NCBI GenBank assembly: GCA_000435475.1
Contig: FR896068.1
Span: 1-22,453 of the forward strand
DNA length: 22,453 bases
Source of the DNA: Cryptobacterium sp. CAG:338
Lineage (GTDB): Bacteria > Actinomycetota > Coriobacteriia > Coriobacteriales > Eggerthellaceae
Direction of reading: 5' to 3'
A model generated the notes under the pieces. The model did not search any database, was not told the origin of the DNA, and was given only the letters and a program-made list of their open reading frames with translations. A program made the translations under genes and the position numbers. Shown piece by piece: positions 1 to 7,483 of this stretch. The first letter of the stretch is position 1, and the number at the start of each line of letters is the position of its first letter.

Positions 1-58
1 CAAATTTTGTCCTATATGCCGCTTTATAAGTTTGCAACGGTAAAATCAGTTTCCTAGC

Positions 59-1129
59 TTAGTGGCAGTGACATCCGCCTCCACAACCACAGCCGCCGTT
101 GGTATAAAGATGCATGGGGTAGGAAAGGTACTCTACGGGAGCAAGCTTTTCGACCGTTATGTAGCCGGGTTCTGCTTCAAGGACGGTAGGAATACGATTC
201 ACTATATCAGCGCAGGTGTGCTCTACGGTGGCAGGCTTTTCTAAACCAAAAATTACATTAGGTTCGCCAAGTATTTTCCAGTCGCACATATCGCCATCTT
301 GTGGTTCGTATACTTTGCCGATGCATTGAGTTTCAATGATAGGTCCTTGGAAGGTTTCTGTGGTAACAACCGCGCTCATACCAATGCAGTGTCCTGCAGG
401 AATAGTTTCACCAAGGGTTTCTGAATAAACATCATGATCGGAAATATAAGGAACACACTTCTGGGTTTGTGACTTAATAGACCAACCAAACAAATTAACT
501 AATGCTTCGTTTGAATTCCAAACATAAGAAGGCTCAAGAGTTTCAGGGTGAGCAATTTGTTCTTCGAATTCATCTGGGGTCAAACCGCATCCATGCGCTT
601 TTGCAAGTGCTAATCCGTAATCTTCAACATTGTAGCTTGTGGCACCCTCGATTCGATCAATGCGGTGTACGCCACCTGCGACAGCGCCAATCATATTTAT
701 CCAATAGATATCTTGCATACCAGCACCAACGACCGTGCAACCAGTTTCCTTAGCAAGAGCATCAATTTCGTTGGTTATCTCAGGAGAAGTGGTCCAAGAA
801 TAGATAGCTTCTTCGCATGTGGTGACAACATTAATACCTCGTTCAACGCATTTCATAATATGAGGCTGCATATCACTCATGAAACTGAACAAGGTGAGTA
901 CTGCAATATGTGGATCGGTTTGATCAAGTACTTTATCGGCATCGTCTGAGATCTTTACTCCTAGATCAAATCCGAGTCCGCAATATTGACCTACATCCAT
1001 TCCGACAATTTCTGGGTTGTTATCAATGGCACCGACAATTTCAGCACCTTTTTCGTAGAGATAACGGAGCGTGTATTTTGACATTTTGCCGCATCCGTAC
1101 TGAACAACACGAATTTTTTCTCTATTCAT
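59..1129 (-). CDS. 2,4-diaminopentanoate dehydrogenase-like NAD(P)-dependent oxidoreductase (DapB-type N-terminal domain)
   Basis: The 356-aa product starts with a Rossmann fold (GCGKM near residues 12-16, then an acidic turn at AIDNNP). The conserved stretches that follow (GINVVTTCEEAIY, VVGAGMQDIYW) resemble the DapB-like dehydrogenases that oxidise 2,4-diaminopentanoate in anaerobic ornithine breakdown. The exact substrate is inferred only from family likeness. I chose the ATG at 1129 rather than the upstream one at 1171 because an AGGAGGGG ribosome site sits just before it. The last dozen residues are almost only Gly, Cys and His (GGCGCGGGCHCH), which is unusual for the family and looks metal-binding. 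No other ornithine-pathway gene is visible nearby, and upstream lies a pseudogene, so it appears to be transcribed alone. It could instead be another amine or amino-acid dehydrogenase. Confidence 0.75.
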   Translation of the reverse strand: MNREKIRVVQYGCGKMSKYTLRYLYEKGAEIVGAIDNNPEIVGMDVGQYCGLGFDLGVKISDDADKVLDQTDPHIAVLTLFSFMSDMQPHIMKCVERGINVVTTCEEAIYSWTTSPEITNEIDALAKETGCTVVGAGMQDIYWINMIGAVAGGVHRIDRIEGATSYNVEDYGLALAKAHGCGLTPDEFEEQIAHPETLEPSYVWNSNEALVNLFGWSIKSQTQKCVPYISDHDVYSETLGETIPAGHCIGMSAVVTTETFQGPIIETQCIGKVYEPQDGDMCDWKILGEPNVIFGLEKPATVEHTCADIVNRIPTVLEAEPGYITVEKLAPVEYLSYPMHLYTNGGCGCGGGCHCH

Positions 1130-1240
1130 GATGCCCCTCCTTTTTATGTAGCGATCCCCAAATTCAGACAATGATAATCTGAACCACTATTTCCATCATA
1201 GCGTTTAACAGGAGAAATGCTATTGCTTTGTAGAAATACT

Positions 1241-1609
1241 TTACTTTACGCGTTTTAAATTGCGCAGCGCGATAAGACCCGAAATTAACGATACGAGGCT
1301 TATCAGACAAAGCACGGTCATAAACAGGAAGTTATTGTCGCTTGTTTGGGGCAGCGCTTGATTGTCGTTTGTAGGTGCGGTGTTTTCAGGTGTCTCCTTA
1401 ATCGGGGAAGTGTCATCGGTGGCGGGGACGGCACTCACCGTAAAGTTTGCGGTCAGCGATGTACTGGCGCCGTTAGAGTCGGTGACGGTGATGGTTTCGC
1501 TGTATGTACCGATTGCAAGGCTGGTCTTGGGCTGGACGGTGAAATGTGCCGTACTGTTTGGAGCAATGGTGGCGGTGTCGTTGGTAAAGCCTGCATAATC
1601 TCGCATCAC
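1241..1609 (-). pseudogene. C-terminal remnant of a sortase-anchored surface protein
   Basis: The open frame encodes about 122 aa: one Ig-like beta-sandwich repeat (GTYSETITVTDSNGAS), a Pro/Thr-rich linker, an LPQTS sorting motif, a hydrophobic segment (FLFMTVLCLISLVSLISGLIAL) and a basic tail (RNLKRVK). This is the standard cell-wall anchor layout, with Ser in place of the usual Gly of LPxTG. No signal peptide exists and the frame opens only about 55 bases upstream at an in-frame stop, so the N-terminal exporting part is lost and the gene is very likely dead. It looks more GC-rich than its neighbours: I counted 35 G+C in 1381-1440 against 25 in 2041-2100. It lies directly downstream of tRNA-Pro, a common place for leftover island DNA. 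Confidence 0.7.
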
Positions 1610-1687
1610 CCATTTGACCCCATAAATCGGGTATTTAAGGTGATTTCATAGTCATGGCACATAGCAGACACGTTTTTTATCAAAAAC

Positions 1688-1726
1688 AAAAAAAGGCCGC
1701 AAGCAAAACAGCTTACGACCTTTTGT
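1688..1726 (-). terminator. Rho-independent terminator of tRNA-Pro
   Basis: On the minus strand AAAGGTCGTAAGC pairs with GCTTGCGGCCTTT across a short loop, and a run of T follows. Two positions are G-U pairs only when read on the minus strand and become C-A mismatches on plus, so the signal belongs to minus-strand transcription, ending the tRNA transcript. Confidence 0.85.
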
Positions 1727-1733
1727 TATTAGC

Positions 1734-1810
<77 letters not shown>

Positions 1811-1834
1811 ATGCGTCTCTTAACGCAAGGCAGT

Positions 1835-1863
1835 ATGTTATCACGTGAAAATAATTTACGCAA
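1835..1863 (-). promoter_or_regulatory. Probable tRNA-Pro promoter
   Basis: On the minus strand TTGCGT (1863-1858) and TAACAT (1840-1835) are spaced by 17 bases, which puts the predicted start about 18 bases before the mature tRNA 5' end. Spacing and position fit a sigma-70-type promoter; neither box is perfect. Confidence 0.5.
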
Positions 1864-1921
1864 TAACTATTTAGTGAAGGACGAATACAACCGAAACGAG
1901 AAGCAACTCAAGGCGCGCAAG

Positions 1922-3277
1922 TTAATTCCAAAAAGTTTTAATCTTATTAAGAATTACCTGGGCAAGTTCAGCTTTTGTTGCGCGATCGTGATGTTCAGTG
2001 CCGTTTTTAGTGACAAGCCAAATTTCATCATGATCTTCACCGAATGTCTTTTTTGCTCCCACTTCATTTGCCACAATCATGTCGGCATTTTTCTTGTCGA
2101 GTTTCTTTGTTGCATACTCCAGCACTTCGTTGGTTTCGGCAGCAAAACCAACGACTACCTGGTGGGTTTTTGTTTTTGCGAGGGTAGCAAGAACGTCAGG
2201 GTTTTCAGTAAGTTCGATACAAGAAAGCTCTCTATCATTTACACCCTTTTTTAGTTTCTTTTCAGCGGGATTTGCTGGTCGCATATCCGCAACTGCAGCA
2301 GCAAAGAGTGCTGCATCAACTTCTGAAAAAACCTTTTGACACTCATCTAAAAGCTCTTGAGCAGTTTCGATGTAGATCACATCTACATTATTAGGTGCAG
2401 GAAGCGCAACTGGTCCCGAGATAAGGGTGACCTGAGCACCGCGTTTTGCCGCCGCTTCAGCTAAAGCGTACCCAAACTTTCCTGATGAGCGATTAGTTAC
2501 GTAGCGCACCGGATCAATGGGTTCTGCGGTAGGTCCCGCCGTAATTAAAATGCGTTTACCTGCGAGATCTTTTTCGGTTGAAGAATGAGAAAGGGTCTCG
2601 GTGGTAACTGCGGGAAATGCCATGGTTTTATCCTCGAAAGGATCATCAAATGAAGGCTGAACAAGAGGAAGCCTTTGAGTAGGGGTGTCAGTAACCATAG
2701 TGGTGAGATTGTTTTGAGTAGGATTGGATATTTGTTCGAGTTTTTTAAGTACGGCATTTACGATAATCTCTGGATCTGCCATACGGCCTTTACCCACATC
2801 GCCACAAGCCAAATAACCTTCGCCTGCTTCAATAAAGCTGAACCCTCTGCGTTTGAGTGTAGCTATATTTTCTTGGGTTGCAGGATTTTCATACATATGA
2901 ACATTCATGGCAGGAGCAACCATAATAGGTGCTGTGGTTGCCAAAATGGTTGTAGACAGTAAGTCATCTGCAATGCCATGTGCTGCTTTAGCTATCACAT
3001 TCGCGGTGCAAGGGGCAAGCAGAAAAACATCGGCTTCTTGAGCTAATGAAATGTGATGAATGGGATCTCGGGGATCATCAAACAAACCGATGGCTACTGG
3101 TTCGTTGGTGAGGGCACGAAAAGTGAGCGGATTAACAAAATGAGTAGAGTGCTCGGTCATTACAACCTTTACTCTCACACCTGCTTTTTGTAGTCCTCGC
3201 AACACTTCGCATGATTTATAGGCGGCAACACCGCCACTTATTCCGATAAGAACAGTTTTGACATGAGAAGAATTCAT
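1922..3277 (-). CDS. coaBC: Bifunctional phosphopantothenoylcysteine decarboxylase / phosphopantothenate-cysteine ligase
   Basis: This cytosolic enzyme joins cysteine to 4'-phosphopantothenate and decarboxylates the product to 4'-phosphopantetheine, steps two and three of coenzyme A synthesis. The N-terminal CoaC flavoprotein domain (about 1-180) has GISGGVAAYKS, His75 in PIHHIS, PAMN at 122-125 and the catalytic Cys158 in GYLACGDVGKGRM. The CoaB ligase domain (about 238-451) opens with ITAGPTAEPIDPVRYVTNRSSG as segments of its nucleotide site. Between them lies a linker of roughly 57 residues (181-237), rich in Thr, Pro and Asp, which looks longer than usual. The ATG shares one base with the pbuX stop (TAATG), so translation is probably coupled in the xpt-pbuX-coaBC operon. 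Full length, with no missing key residue seen. Confidence 0.96.
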   Translation of the reverse strand: MNSSHVKTVLIGISGGVAAYKSCEVLRGLQKAGVRVKVVMTEHSTHFVNPLTFRALTNEPVAIGLFDDPRDPIHHISLAQEADVFLLAPCTANVIAKAAHGIADDLLSTTILATTAPIMVAPAMNVHMYENPATQENIATLKRRGFSFIEAGEGYLACGDVGKGRMADPEIIVNAVLKKLEQISNPTQNNLTTMVTDTPTQRLPLVQPSFDDPFEDKTMAFPAVTTETLSHSSTEKDLAGKRILITAGPTAEPIDPVRYVTNRSSGKFGYALAEAAAKRGAQVTLISGPVALPAPNNVDVIYIETAQELLDECQKVFSEVDAALFAAAVADMRPANPAEKKLKKGVNDRELSCIELTENPDVLATLAKTKTHQVVVGFAAETNEVLEYATKKLDKKNADMIVANEVGAKKTFGEDHDEIWLVTKNGTEHHDRATKAELAQVILNKIKTFWN

Positions 3278-4677
3278 TATGAAAAATCTCCTTCTGAACC
3301 TTCGCTTCGTTCTTTGTGTACTAAGGGACCATCAATAATAGTATCTTTCGGCAAGCAAGCAGAGAGAATGACTGCTGCTAAAAACGTAAGAGCAACACTG
3401 TTTCCAACGAAAATGTTTTGCAAAAGTTCGGGGAATGCCACAAAAATATCGCTTACTTGAGTAAAACCAATTCCCATTGCAAGAGAGACTGCAGCAATAG
3501 TAATGTTGCGTTGCGAAAAACCGGCGCTTGCTATCATTTGGAATCCGCTTAGGATAATGCTGCCAAACATCATTATGGTGCATCCGCCTAATACCGCATC
3601 AGGTAGAGAGCTAAAGATTGCGCTTATTGCAGGAATAAATCCCGCTAAAACAAGAATAGCTGCACCGCAGGCAATTGCTCGGCGATTAACAACTTTAGTC
3701 ATAGCGATCAAACCGATGTTTTGGGCAAAACTTGTAAGGGGAGAACATCCAAAAACACCTGCGAGTGAACTTACGAAACCGTCAGCTGCGACAGCTCCGG
3801 AAAATTCACGTTCGGTAGGGTAGCGCTTGAAGCCAATGCTTGAAAGGGCTGCTGTATCGCCAAGAGTTTCAGCGGCACTTACAAGATAAAGAAGGCATAC
3901 CGCAATAATGGCGCCGGGCTGAAATTCCGGAGTAAAAGGCATCACGGTAGGAAGCGAAAATACGGCAAGGTTCTGAAACACACTAAAATCTACCTTGCCC
4001 ATAAAAATTGCAAGTATATAGCCAATTACGAGGCCAAACAGCACGGAAAGTTGTTTTACACTTCCCTTGGCGAGTGCTTGGAATAGTAGGCAGGCAACCA
4101 AGGAAACGAAACCTAGAATAAGGTTTTCAGGGGATCCGAAATCGGGCGCTCCGCTACCACCGCCAAATGATTCTGCGCCTACGGAAAGAAGAGAAAAACC
4201 AATAGAGGTTACTACTACTGCCGATACAATAGGGGTAATAAACTTTCTCCAATATTTAGCAAAAAGACCCAATACCCCTTCGAAAATACCGCCAACAATT
4301 ACAGCTCCTACTACAGCACCATATCCGTATTGAGCCGCAATGCCGCAGAGCACGGTGACAAAGGTAAAGCTCACACCCATAACAATTGGCATGCGTGCGC
4401 CTACGCGCCAAAGTGGGAAGAGCTGGATAAAAGTTCCAATGCCAGCAATAATCATTGCGTTTTGGATAAGGATGGAAGTAGTAACGTCGTCAAATCCTGC
4501 AGCCGCTGCAATAATGGCAATCGGCGCCAAGTTTGCAACGAACATAGCAAGTACATGCTGTATTCCGTAAGGGAAAGCACGCGCAATAGAAATCTTGCCA
4601 TCAAAATTTGCGAGCTGTGCAGCTATGTCACGCTCGGGATAGGTAGGTGCGCTAAATTCGGCTTTTTTGTGCATCAT
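3277..4677 (-). CDS. pbuX: NCS2-family xanthine permease
   Basis: This is a 466-aa, strongly hydrophobic inner-membrane carrier with many predicted membrane spans, matching the NCS2 (nucleobase:cation symporter-2) family in length. The family signature QNIGLIAMTKV begins near Gln319-Asn320 and the conserved acidic residue lies in SAAETLGD (Glu270), both part of the purine site in characterised members. Its start overlaps the xpt stop by four bases (ATGA), so the two are co-translated. The pairing with xanthine phosphoribosyltransferase argues for xanthine as substrate, imported with a proton or sodium ion; uric acid or uracil cannot be excluded from sequence alone. The last 15 residues are charged and lie after the final membrane span. 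Confidence 0.92.
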   Translation of the reverse strand: MMHKKAEFSAPTYPERDIAAQLANFDGKISIARAFPYGIQHVLAMFVANLAPIAIIAAAAGFDDVTTSILIQNAMIIAGIGTFIQLFPLWRVGARMPIVMGVSFTFVTVLCGIAAQYGYGAVVGAVIVGGIFEGVLGLFAKYWRKFITPIVSAVVVTSIGFSLLSVGAESFGGGSGAPDFGSPENLILGFVSLVACLLFQALAKGSVKQLSVLFGLVIGYILAIFMGKVDFSVFQNLAVFSLPTVMPFTPEFQPGAIIAVCLLYLVSAAETLGDTAALSSIGFKRYPTEREFSGAVAADGFVSSLAGVFGCSPLTSFAQNIGLIAMTKVVNRRAIACGAAILVLAGFIPAISAIFSSLPDAVLGGCTIMMFGSIILSGFQMIASAGFSQRNITIAAVSLAMGIGFTQVSDIFVAFPELLQNIFVGNSVALTFLAAVILSACLPKDTIIDGPLVHKERSEGSEGDFS

Positions 4678-5249
4678 CGGAAGGAAATCACGCCCGTTTC
4701 TGGATCCATGGAATCAATAATTGCTAGTGATTCAACGTGATATCCCTTATCGCGAAGGCGCTGTCCGCCGCCTTGGAATCCTTTTTCTATCGCGATACCA
4801 ATTCCTTCGATGGTAGCACCTGCGTCTTCGCATATTTCAATGAGGCCAGTCATTGCGCAACCATTAGCCATAAAATCATCTATAAGAAGCAGATGATCGC
4901 CAGGACCTACGAATTTTTTTGAAACAATGACATCAAAAACCTTGCCATGAGTAAACGATTCAACACGGGTTGCATAGAGCGTACCGTCTAAATTGATGCT
5001 CTGGGCTTTTTTGGCAAAAACAACAGGTACATCAAAGACGGATCCTGCAATTGCGGCAATACCAATGCCTGATGCTTCGATCGTAAGAATTTTATTGATG
5101 GGCTTTCCTGAAAAAAGACGTTTCCATTCTTGCGCCATTTCGTTAAAAAGTTGAACATCCATTTGATGATTAAGAAAGGCGTCAACCTTTAGTACATCTT
5201 TGCTTTTTACGTTTCCATCTTTTTGGATACGTTCTTCAAGAAGGCGCAT
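4674..5249 (-). CDS. xpt: Xanthine phosphoribosyltransferase
   Basis: The enzyme transfers ribose-5-phosphate from PRPP to xanthine to form XMP, the salvage route towards GMP. The 191-aa length and N-terminal pattern (VLKVDAFLNHQMD) match Gram-positive Xpt. The PRPP loop is LLLIDDFMANG at 120-130, with the paired Asp124-Asp125. TIEASGIGIA near 56-65 and the VVFAKKAQS stretch are also typical. The start is supported by an AGAAAGGATGG ribosome site seven bases upstream. It is the first gene of the xpt-pbuX-coaBC operon. In Bacillus the same pair is controlled by a purine riboswitch, but I find no such aptamer in the 255-base upstream gap. Confidence 0.95.
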   Translation of the reverse strand: MRLLEERIQKDGNVKSKDVLKVDAFLNHQMDVQLFNEMAQEWKRLFSGKPINKILTIEASGIGIAAIAGSVFDVPVVFAKKAQSINLDGTLYATRVESFTHGKVFDVIVSKKFVGPGDHLLLIDDFMANGCAMTGLIEICEDAGATIEGIGIAIEKGFQGGGQRLRDKGYHVESLAIIDSMDPETGVISFR

Positions 5250-5490
5250 AAAGTGCCATCCTTTCTTGCGAGGAAAGTGTTACCTTTCGAATGATAAGAA
5301 ATAAGTTGTTAATTTTTAATGTGCTAAGTCTAACTCACTTCGAGCTATTTCGCGCGTAGTTCTAAGGGGTTAGTTTAGTGGAATAAAAGATCCAAAAATG
5401 ATGTCACATTATGAGCTGTCTCGTTTGAGGCACACTTTTGTTTGGAGCCCTCACTGTTCGTGTAAAGTGAAAGCCTTTCTATTCTTCTGA

Positions 5491-5496
5491 TATAGT
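5491..5496 (+). promoter_or_regulatory. Extended -10 box very close to the downstream ATG
   Basis: TGA-TATAGT ends only eight bases before the ATG at 5505, and there is no purine-rich ribosome site in between. If this box is used, the mRNA would begin at or within a few bases of the start codon. No convincing -35 box is seen 16-18 bases upstream. Confidence 0.4.
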
Positions 5497-5504
5497 AATC
5501 CACT

Positions 5505-6236
5505 ATGGTTTCCTTTCGAGATTACATAATTGACACCAAGCTGATTCGGTCTTTTCGTGCGCAGTTAGCTCCGCGCTATTTGCATCTGTCGTTTTTCACG
5601 TTGTTCTGGATTTTTTTCTCGGCTTCCATTCTGGGATTGTTTCTAGAAGATATTTTTCATTTGGTGGTATATGGCGGATGGGAAAGCCGAGCAGGTTTTG
5701 TGTGGGGTCCGTTTTCTCCTATTTATGGGGTAGGGGCCGTAGTTCTTACCTTGTTTCTGAATAGGTTTTATTACACGCATGATCTTATTATTTTTCTTGT
5801 TGCTATGGTTTTGGGCTCCTGTTTGGAGTTTGGCGCAAGTTGGATGATGGAATATTTTTGGAACGCAATCGCTTGGGATTATACGGGTACGTTTGGTTCC
5901 ATTGCAGGGAGAACGAATTTCTTCTTTGGAGTGATGTGGGGAACTCTGGGGCTTTTTTGGGTTCGTATGGTTCTGCCCATAATAAAACGTATTCAGTTTC
6001 GCTTTCCCCATCCGCATCATAAGGTTTACAAGACAATAACGTGGATACTTATTGTGTTCATGTTTGTAAATGCCGTGGTCACGGTGCTTGCTCTTCATCG
6101 AGAGGGTCAACGCTCGGAAGGAATTCCTGCTGCTTCACCTATCGATCATGCTTTAGATGAAGTATTCCCTGATGAATGGCTTCAGGAGCGTTTCCATAAT
6201 ATGACGGTTTCTCCAGATGTAGGAGTAGGCAAGTAG
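5505..6236 (+). CDS. Putative ABC transporter permease-like membrane protein (ABC_trans_CmpB family)
   Basis: The 243-aa protein has about five membrane segments: near 27-49, 64-86, 92-114, 138-160 and 176-197. The conserved motif pattern (WGPFSPIYGVGAV near 67-79, then GRTNFFFGVMWGTLGL near 135-150) is that of PF06541, a family annotated as type IV ABC-transporter permease although its true function is not established. No ATPase gene adjoins it, so a transport role is not supported by context. The C-terminal 45 residues are soluble and acidic. One base separates its stop from the next gene. The start has no Shine-Dalgarno sequence, in contrast to most genes here, and may be leaderless. Confidence 0.75.
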   Translation: MVSFRDYIIDTKLIRSFRAQLAPRYLHLSFFTLFWIFFSASILGLFLEDIFHLVVYGGWESRAGFVWGPFSPIYGVGAVVLTLFLNRFYYTHDLIIFLVAMVLGSCLEFGASWMMEYFWNAIAWDYTGTFGSIAGRTNFFFGVMWGTLGLFWVRMVLPIIKRIQFRFPHPHHKVYKTITWILIVFMFVNAVVTVLALHREGQRSEGIPAASPIDHALDEVFPDEWLQERFHNMTVSPDVGVGK

Positions 6237-6237
6237 T

Positions 6238-6732
6238 ATGGCGAAACATGCAGATAAACATGTAGAAAAGAAAACAAATGCAATGCGCGAGCTTGATACC
6301 TCAGGGCAACCGTATCAGGCTCACTGGTTTGAATGCCCTGAAGCGCTCTCAGGTGTAGAGGTAGCCCATCTGTTAGAAGAAGACCCTGACTGTGTGTTTA
6401 AAACTTTGGTGACCGTAGGAAAAAGCGGCGACCATTATGTTTTTATGATTCCTGTTGCGTTGGAACTTGATCTGAAAAAAGCTGCTACAGTTGTGGGTGA
6501 AAAAGCCATTTCAATGGTTAAATCAAAAGAGCTTCTTGGCTTGACGGGGTACGTGCATGGAGGTTGTTCGCCGCTTGGAATGAAAAAGCGGTTTGTAACT
6601 ACTATTGATGAATCAGCTGCACTCTACGAAACTATTTTTTTCTCTGGCGGAAAGATTGGATGTCAAATCGAAACAAGCCTTGATGCCCTAAAAGCCGTTT
6701 TACCGGTAGGAGAGGCAGATCTAACCGCTTAA
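6238..6732 (+). CDS. ybaK: Cys-tRNA(Pro)/Cys-tRNA(Cys) deacylase, YbaK/EbsC family
   Basis: The 164-aa protein belongs to the YbaK editing family, which hydrolyses cysteine wrongly attached to tRNA-Pro in the cytosol. It begins with the typical KTNAMRELD segment (12-20). The conserved lysine of the editing site is Lys55 in VFKTLV, and GGCSPLGMKK (108-117) is the second family signature. Length is normal. Its start lies two bases after the upstream stop, with TAGGAG placed inside the end of that gene, so the two are co-transcribed and probably co-translated. The tRNA-Pro gene 4.4 kb away on the other strand is not in the same unit and is probably coincidental. Confidence 0.93.
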   Translation: MAKHADKHVEKKTNAMRELDTSGQPYQAHWFECPEALSGVEVAHLLEEDPDCVFKTLVTVGKSGDHYVFMIPVALELDLKKAATVVGEKAISMVKSKELLGLTGYVHGGCSPLGMKKRFVTTIDESAALYETIFFSGGKIGCQIETSLDALKAVLPVGEADLTA

Positions 6733-6745
6733 CCAATTTAAAAAA

Positions 6746-6769
6746 ATATATGAACAATTATTCATATAT
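6746..6769 (+). promoter_or_regulatory. SmtB/ArsR-type operator 1
   Basis: This is a 24-base near-perfect palindrome: ATATATGAACAA faces TTATTCATATAT and 11 of 12 positions pair. It matches the well-known TGAAC-n-TTCA operator form of SmtB/CzrA-family repressors. It lies just upstream of the -35 box of the metal-efflux promoter. Confidence 0.8.
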
Positions 6770-6772
6770 CTA

Positions 6773-6800
6773 TTGAATCTTTCTCTTTTTGCTTTATACT
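6773..6800 (+). promoter_or_regulatory. Promoter of the metal-efflux operon
   Basis: TTGAAT (6773-6778) and TATACT (6795-6800) are separated by 16 bases, a good sigma-70-type promoter. Two repressor palindromes bracket it, which fits metal-induced derepression. Confidence 0.75.
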
Positions 6801-6801
6801 A

Positions 6802-6817
6802 ATGAACAGTTGCTCAT
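6802..6817 (+). promoter_or_regulatory. SmtB/ArsR-type operator 2
   Basis: ATGAACAGTTGCTCAT is a weaker palindrome (six of eight half-site positions pair) that shares the ATGAACA half-site with operator 1. It covers the expected transcription start, so repressor bound here would block RNA polymerase. Confidence 0.65.
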
Positions 6818-6835
6818 ATGTTGAAAGGTTAAGAC

Positions 6836-7165
6836 ATGAGTGAAGAAGTTCAGAATAAGTCAGATTCAGAGATGACGTTTATGCCTGACGAAGAGCTGCT
6901 TTACGATTTAGCGGATTTTTTTAAAACCTTTGGCGATACTACGAGAGTAAAAATTCTCTATGCCTTAATGGAGCAAGATCTTTGTGTTGCCGATCTTGCT
7001 GAGGCGATCGGTGCTACTCAAAGCGCCGTATCCCATCAGCTAAGAACACTTAAACAATCTCGGTTAGTACGCGCAAAACGAGAAGGCAAAAACGTTGTGT
7101 ATTCGCTTTCTGACGATCACGTACATTCTATTCTCGATCAAGGTATGACTCATATTTGTGAATAG
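6836..7165 (+). CDS. ArsR/SmtB-family metal-sensing repressor (zinc/cadmium type)
   Basis: The 109-aa winged-helix repressor has the ArsR core (FGDTTRVKILYAL, then the recognition helix SAVSHQLRTLKQSRLV and a basic wing REGKNVVYSL). The C-terminal helix carries Asp93, His95, His106 and Glu109, exactly the D-x-H-x10-H-x2-E alpha-5 site used by SmtB and CzrA to sense Zn(II) or Co(II). The alpha-3 region has LCVADL, with one Cys in place of the CxC of CadC, so an alpha-5 zinc sensor is more likely than a soft-metal CadC type. It is the first gene of the efflux operon, and two fitting operators flank its promoter, so it very likely represses itself and the downstream genes. The ribosome site is GAAAGG. 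Confidence 0.9.
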   Translation: MSEEVQNKSDSEMTFMPDEELLYDLADFFKTFGDTTRVKILYALMEQDLCVADLAEAIGATQSAVSHQLRTLKQSRLVRAKREGKNVVYSLSDDHVHSILDQGMTHICE

Positions 7166-7214
7166 AACGAGCCCTATTGATTTACCAACTTCGTTTCAAA
7201 TAAGGAGAACCACC

Positions 7215-7430
7215 ATGCGTAAAGTGTATAAGCTTGAAAACTTGGATTGCGCAAATTGTGCCGCCAAAATGGAAGATGCTATTAAGAAGATCGAAGGAGT
7301 GCAAAACGCTTCAATGCGTTTTATGACTCAGAAGTTGGTTATCGAGGCGGATGAAGCAAACATGGACGCTATTGTTGAACAAGCAGTTCAGGTCTGCAAG
7401 AAGATCGAGCCCGACATGACCATTCTCAGG
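7215..7430 (+). CDS. Free-standing heavy-metal-associated (HMA) domain protein
   Basis: A 71- to 72-aa single HMA ferredoxin-like fold. It starts MRKVYKLENLDCANCAAKM with the metal-binding Cys12-x2-Cys15 pair, and continues with the usual beta-alpha-beta pattern ending near EADEANMDAIVEQA. I chose the ATG at 7215, backed by AAGGAG at 7202-7207, over an in-frame upstream start that overlaps the repressor gene. It sits between the repressor and the ATPase. Because the ATPase has no HMA domain of its own, this protein probably acts as its detached metal-donor or sensing domain. The stop follows at 7431-7433. A copper chaperone is possible by fold, but the neighbours argue for zinc or cadmium. 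Confidence 0.85.
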
Positions 7431-7483
7431 TAAATTCGCAGCAAGTTACGCTAGATTATAACTTTATTTACAAAGGATTAATC

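Noticed and set aside
1346..1651. Plus-strand ORFs opposite the surface-protein remnant
   Set aside because: They are antisense shadows with no ribosome site or recognisable domain; the minus-strand frame shows a clear LPxT anchor.
3503..4740. Several long plus-strand ORFs opposite pbuX and xpt
   Set aside because: Composition is that of antisense frames, with no family features; the minus-strand genes are unambiguous.
5250..5400. Purine riboswitch expected before xpt
   Set aside because: Neither the conserved loop sequences nor the three-way junction arrangement could be found on the minus strand.
5643..6110. 155-codon minus-strand ORF opposite the CmpB-like gene
   Set aside because: Antisense of a clear membrane protein, no plausible domain or start signal.
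6238..6732. Functional link of YbaK with the nearby tRNA-Pro gene
   Set aside because: They are 4.4 kb apart, on opposite strands and in separate units, so proximity is probably chance.
7158..7214. In-frame upstream start for the HMA protein
   Set aside because: It would overlap the repressor gene and lacks a ribosome site, whereas AAGGAG precedes the ATG at 7215.
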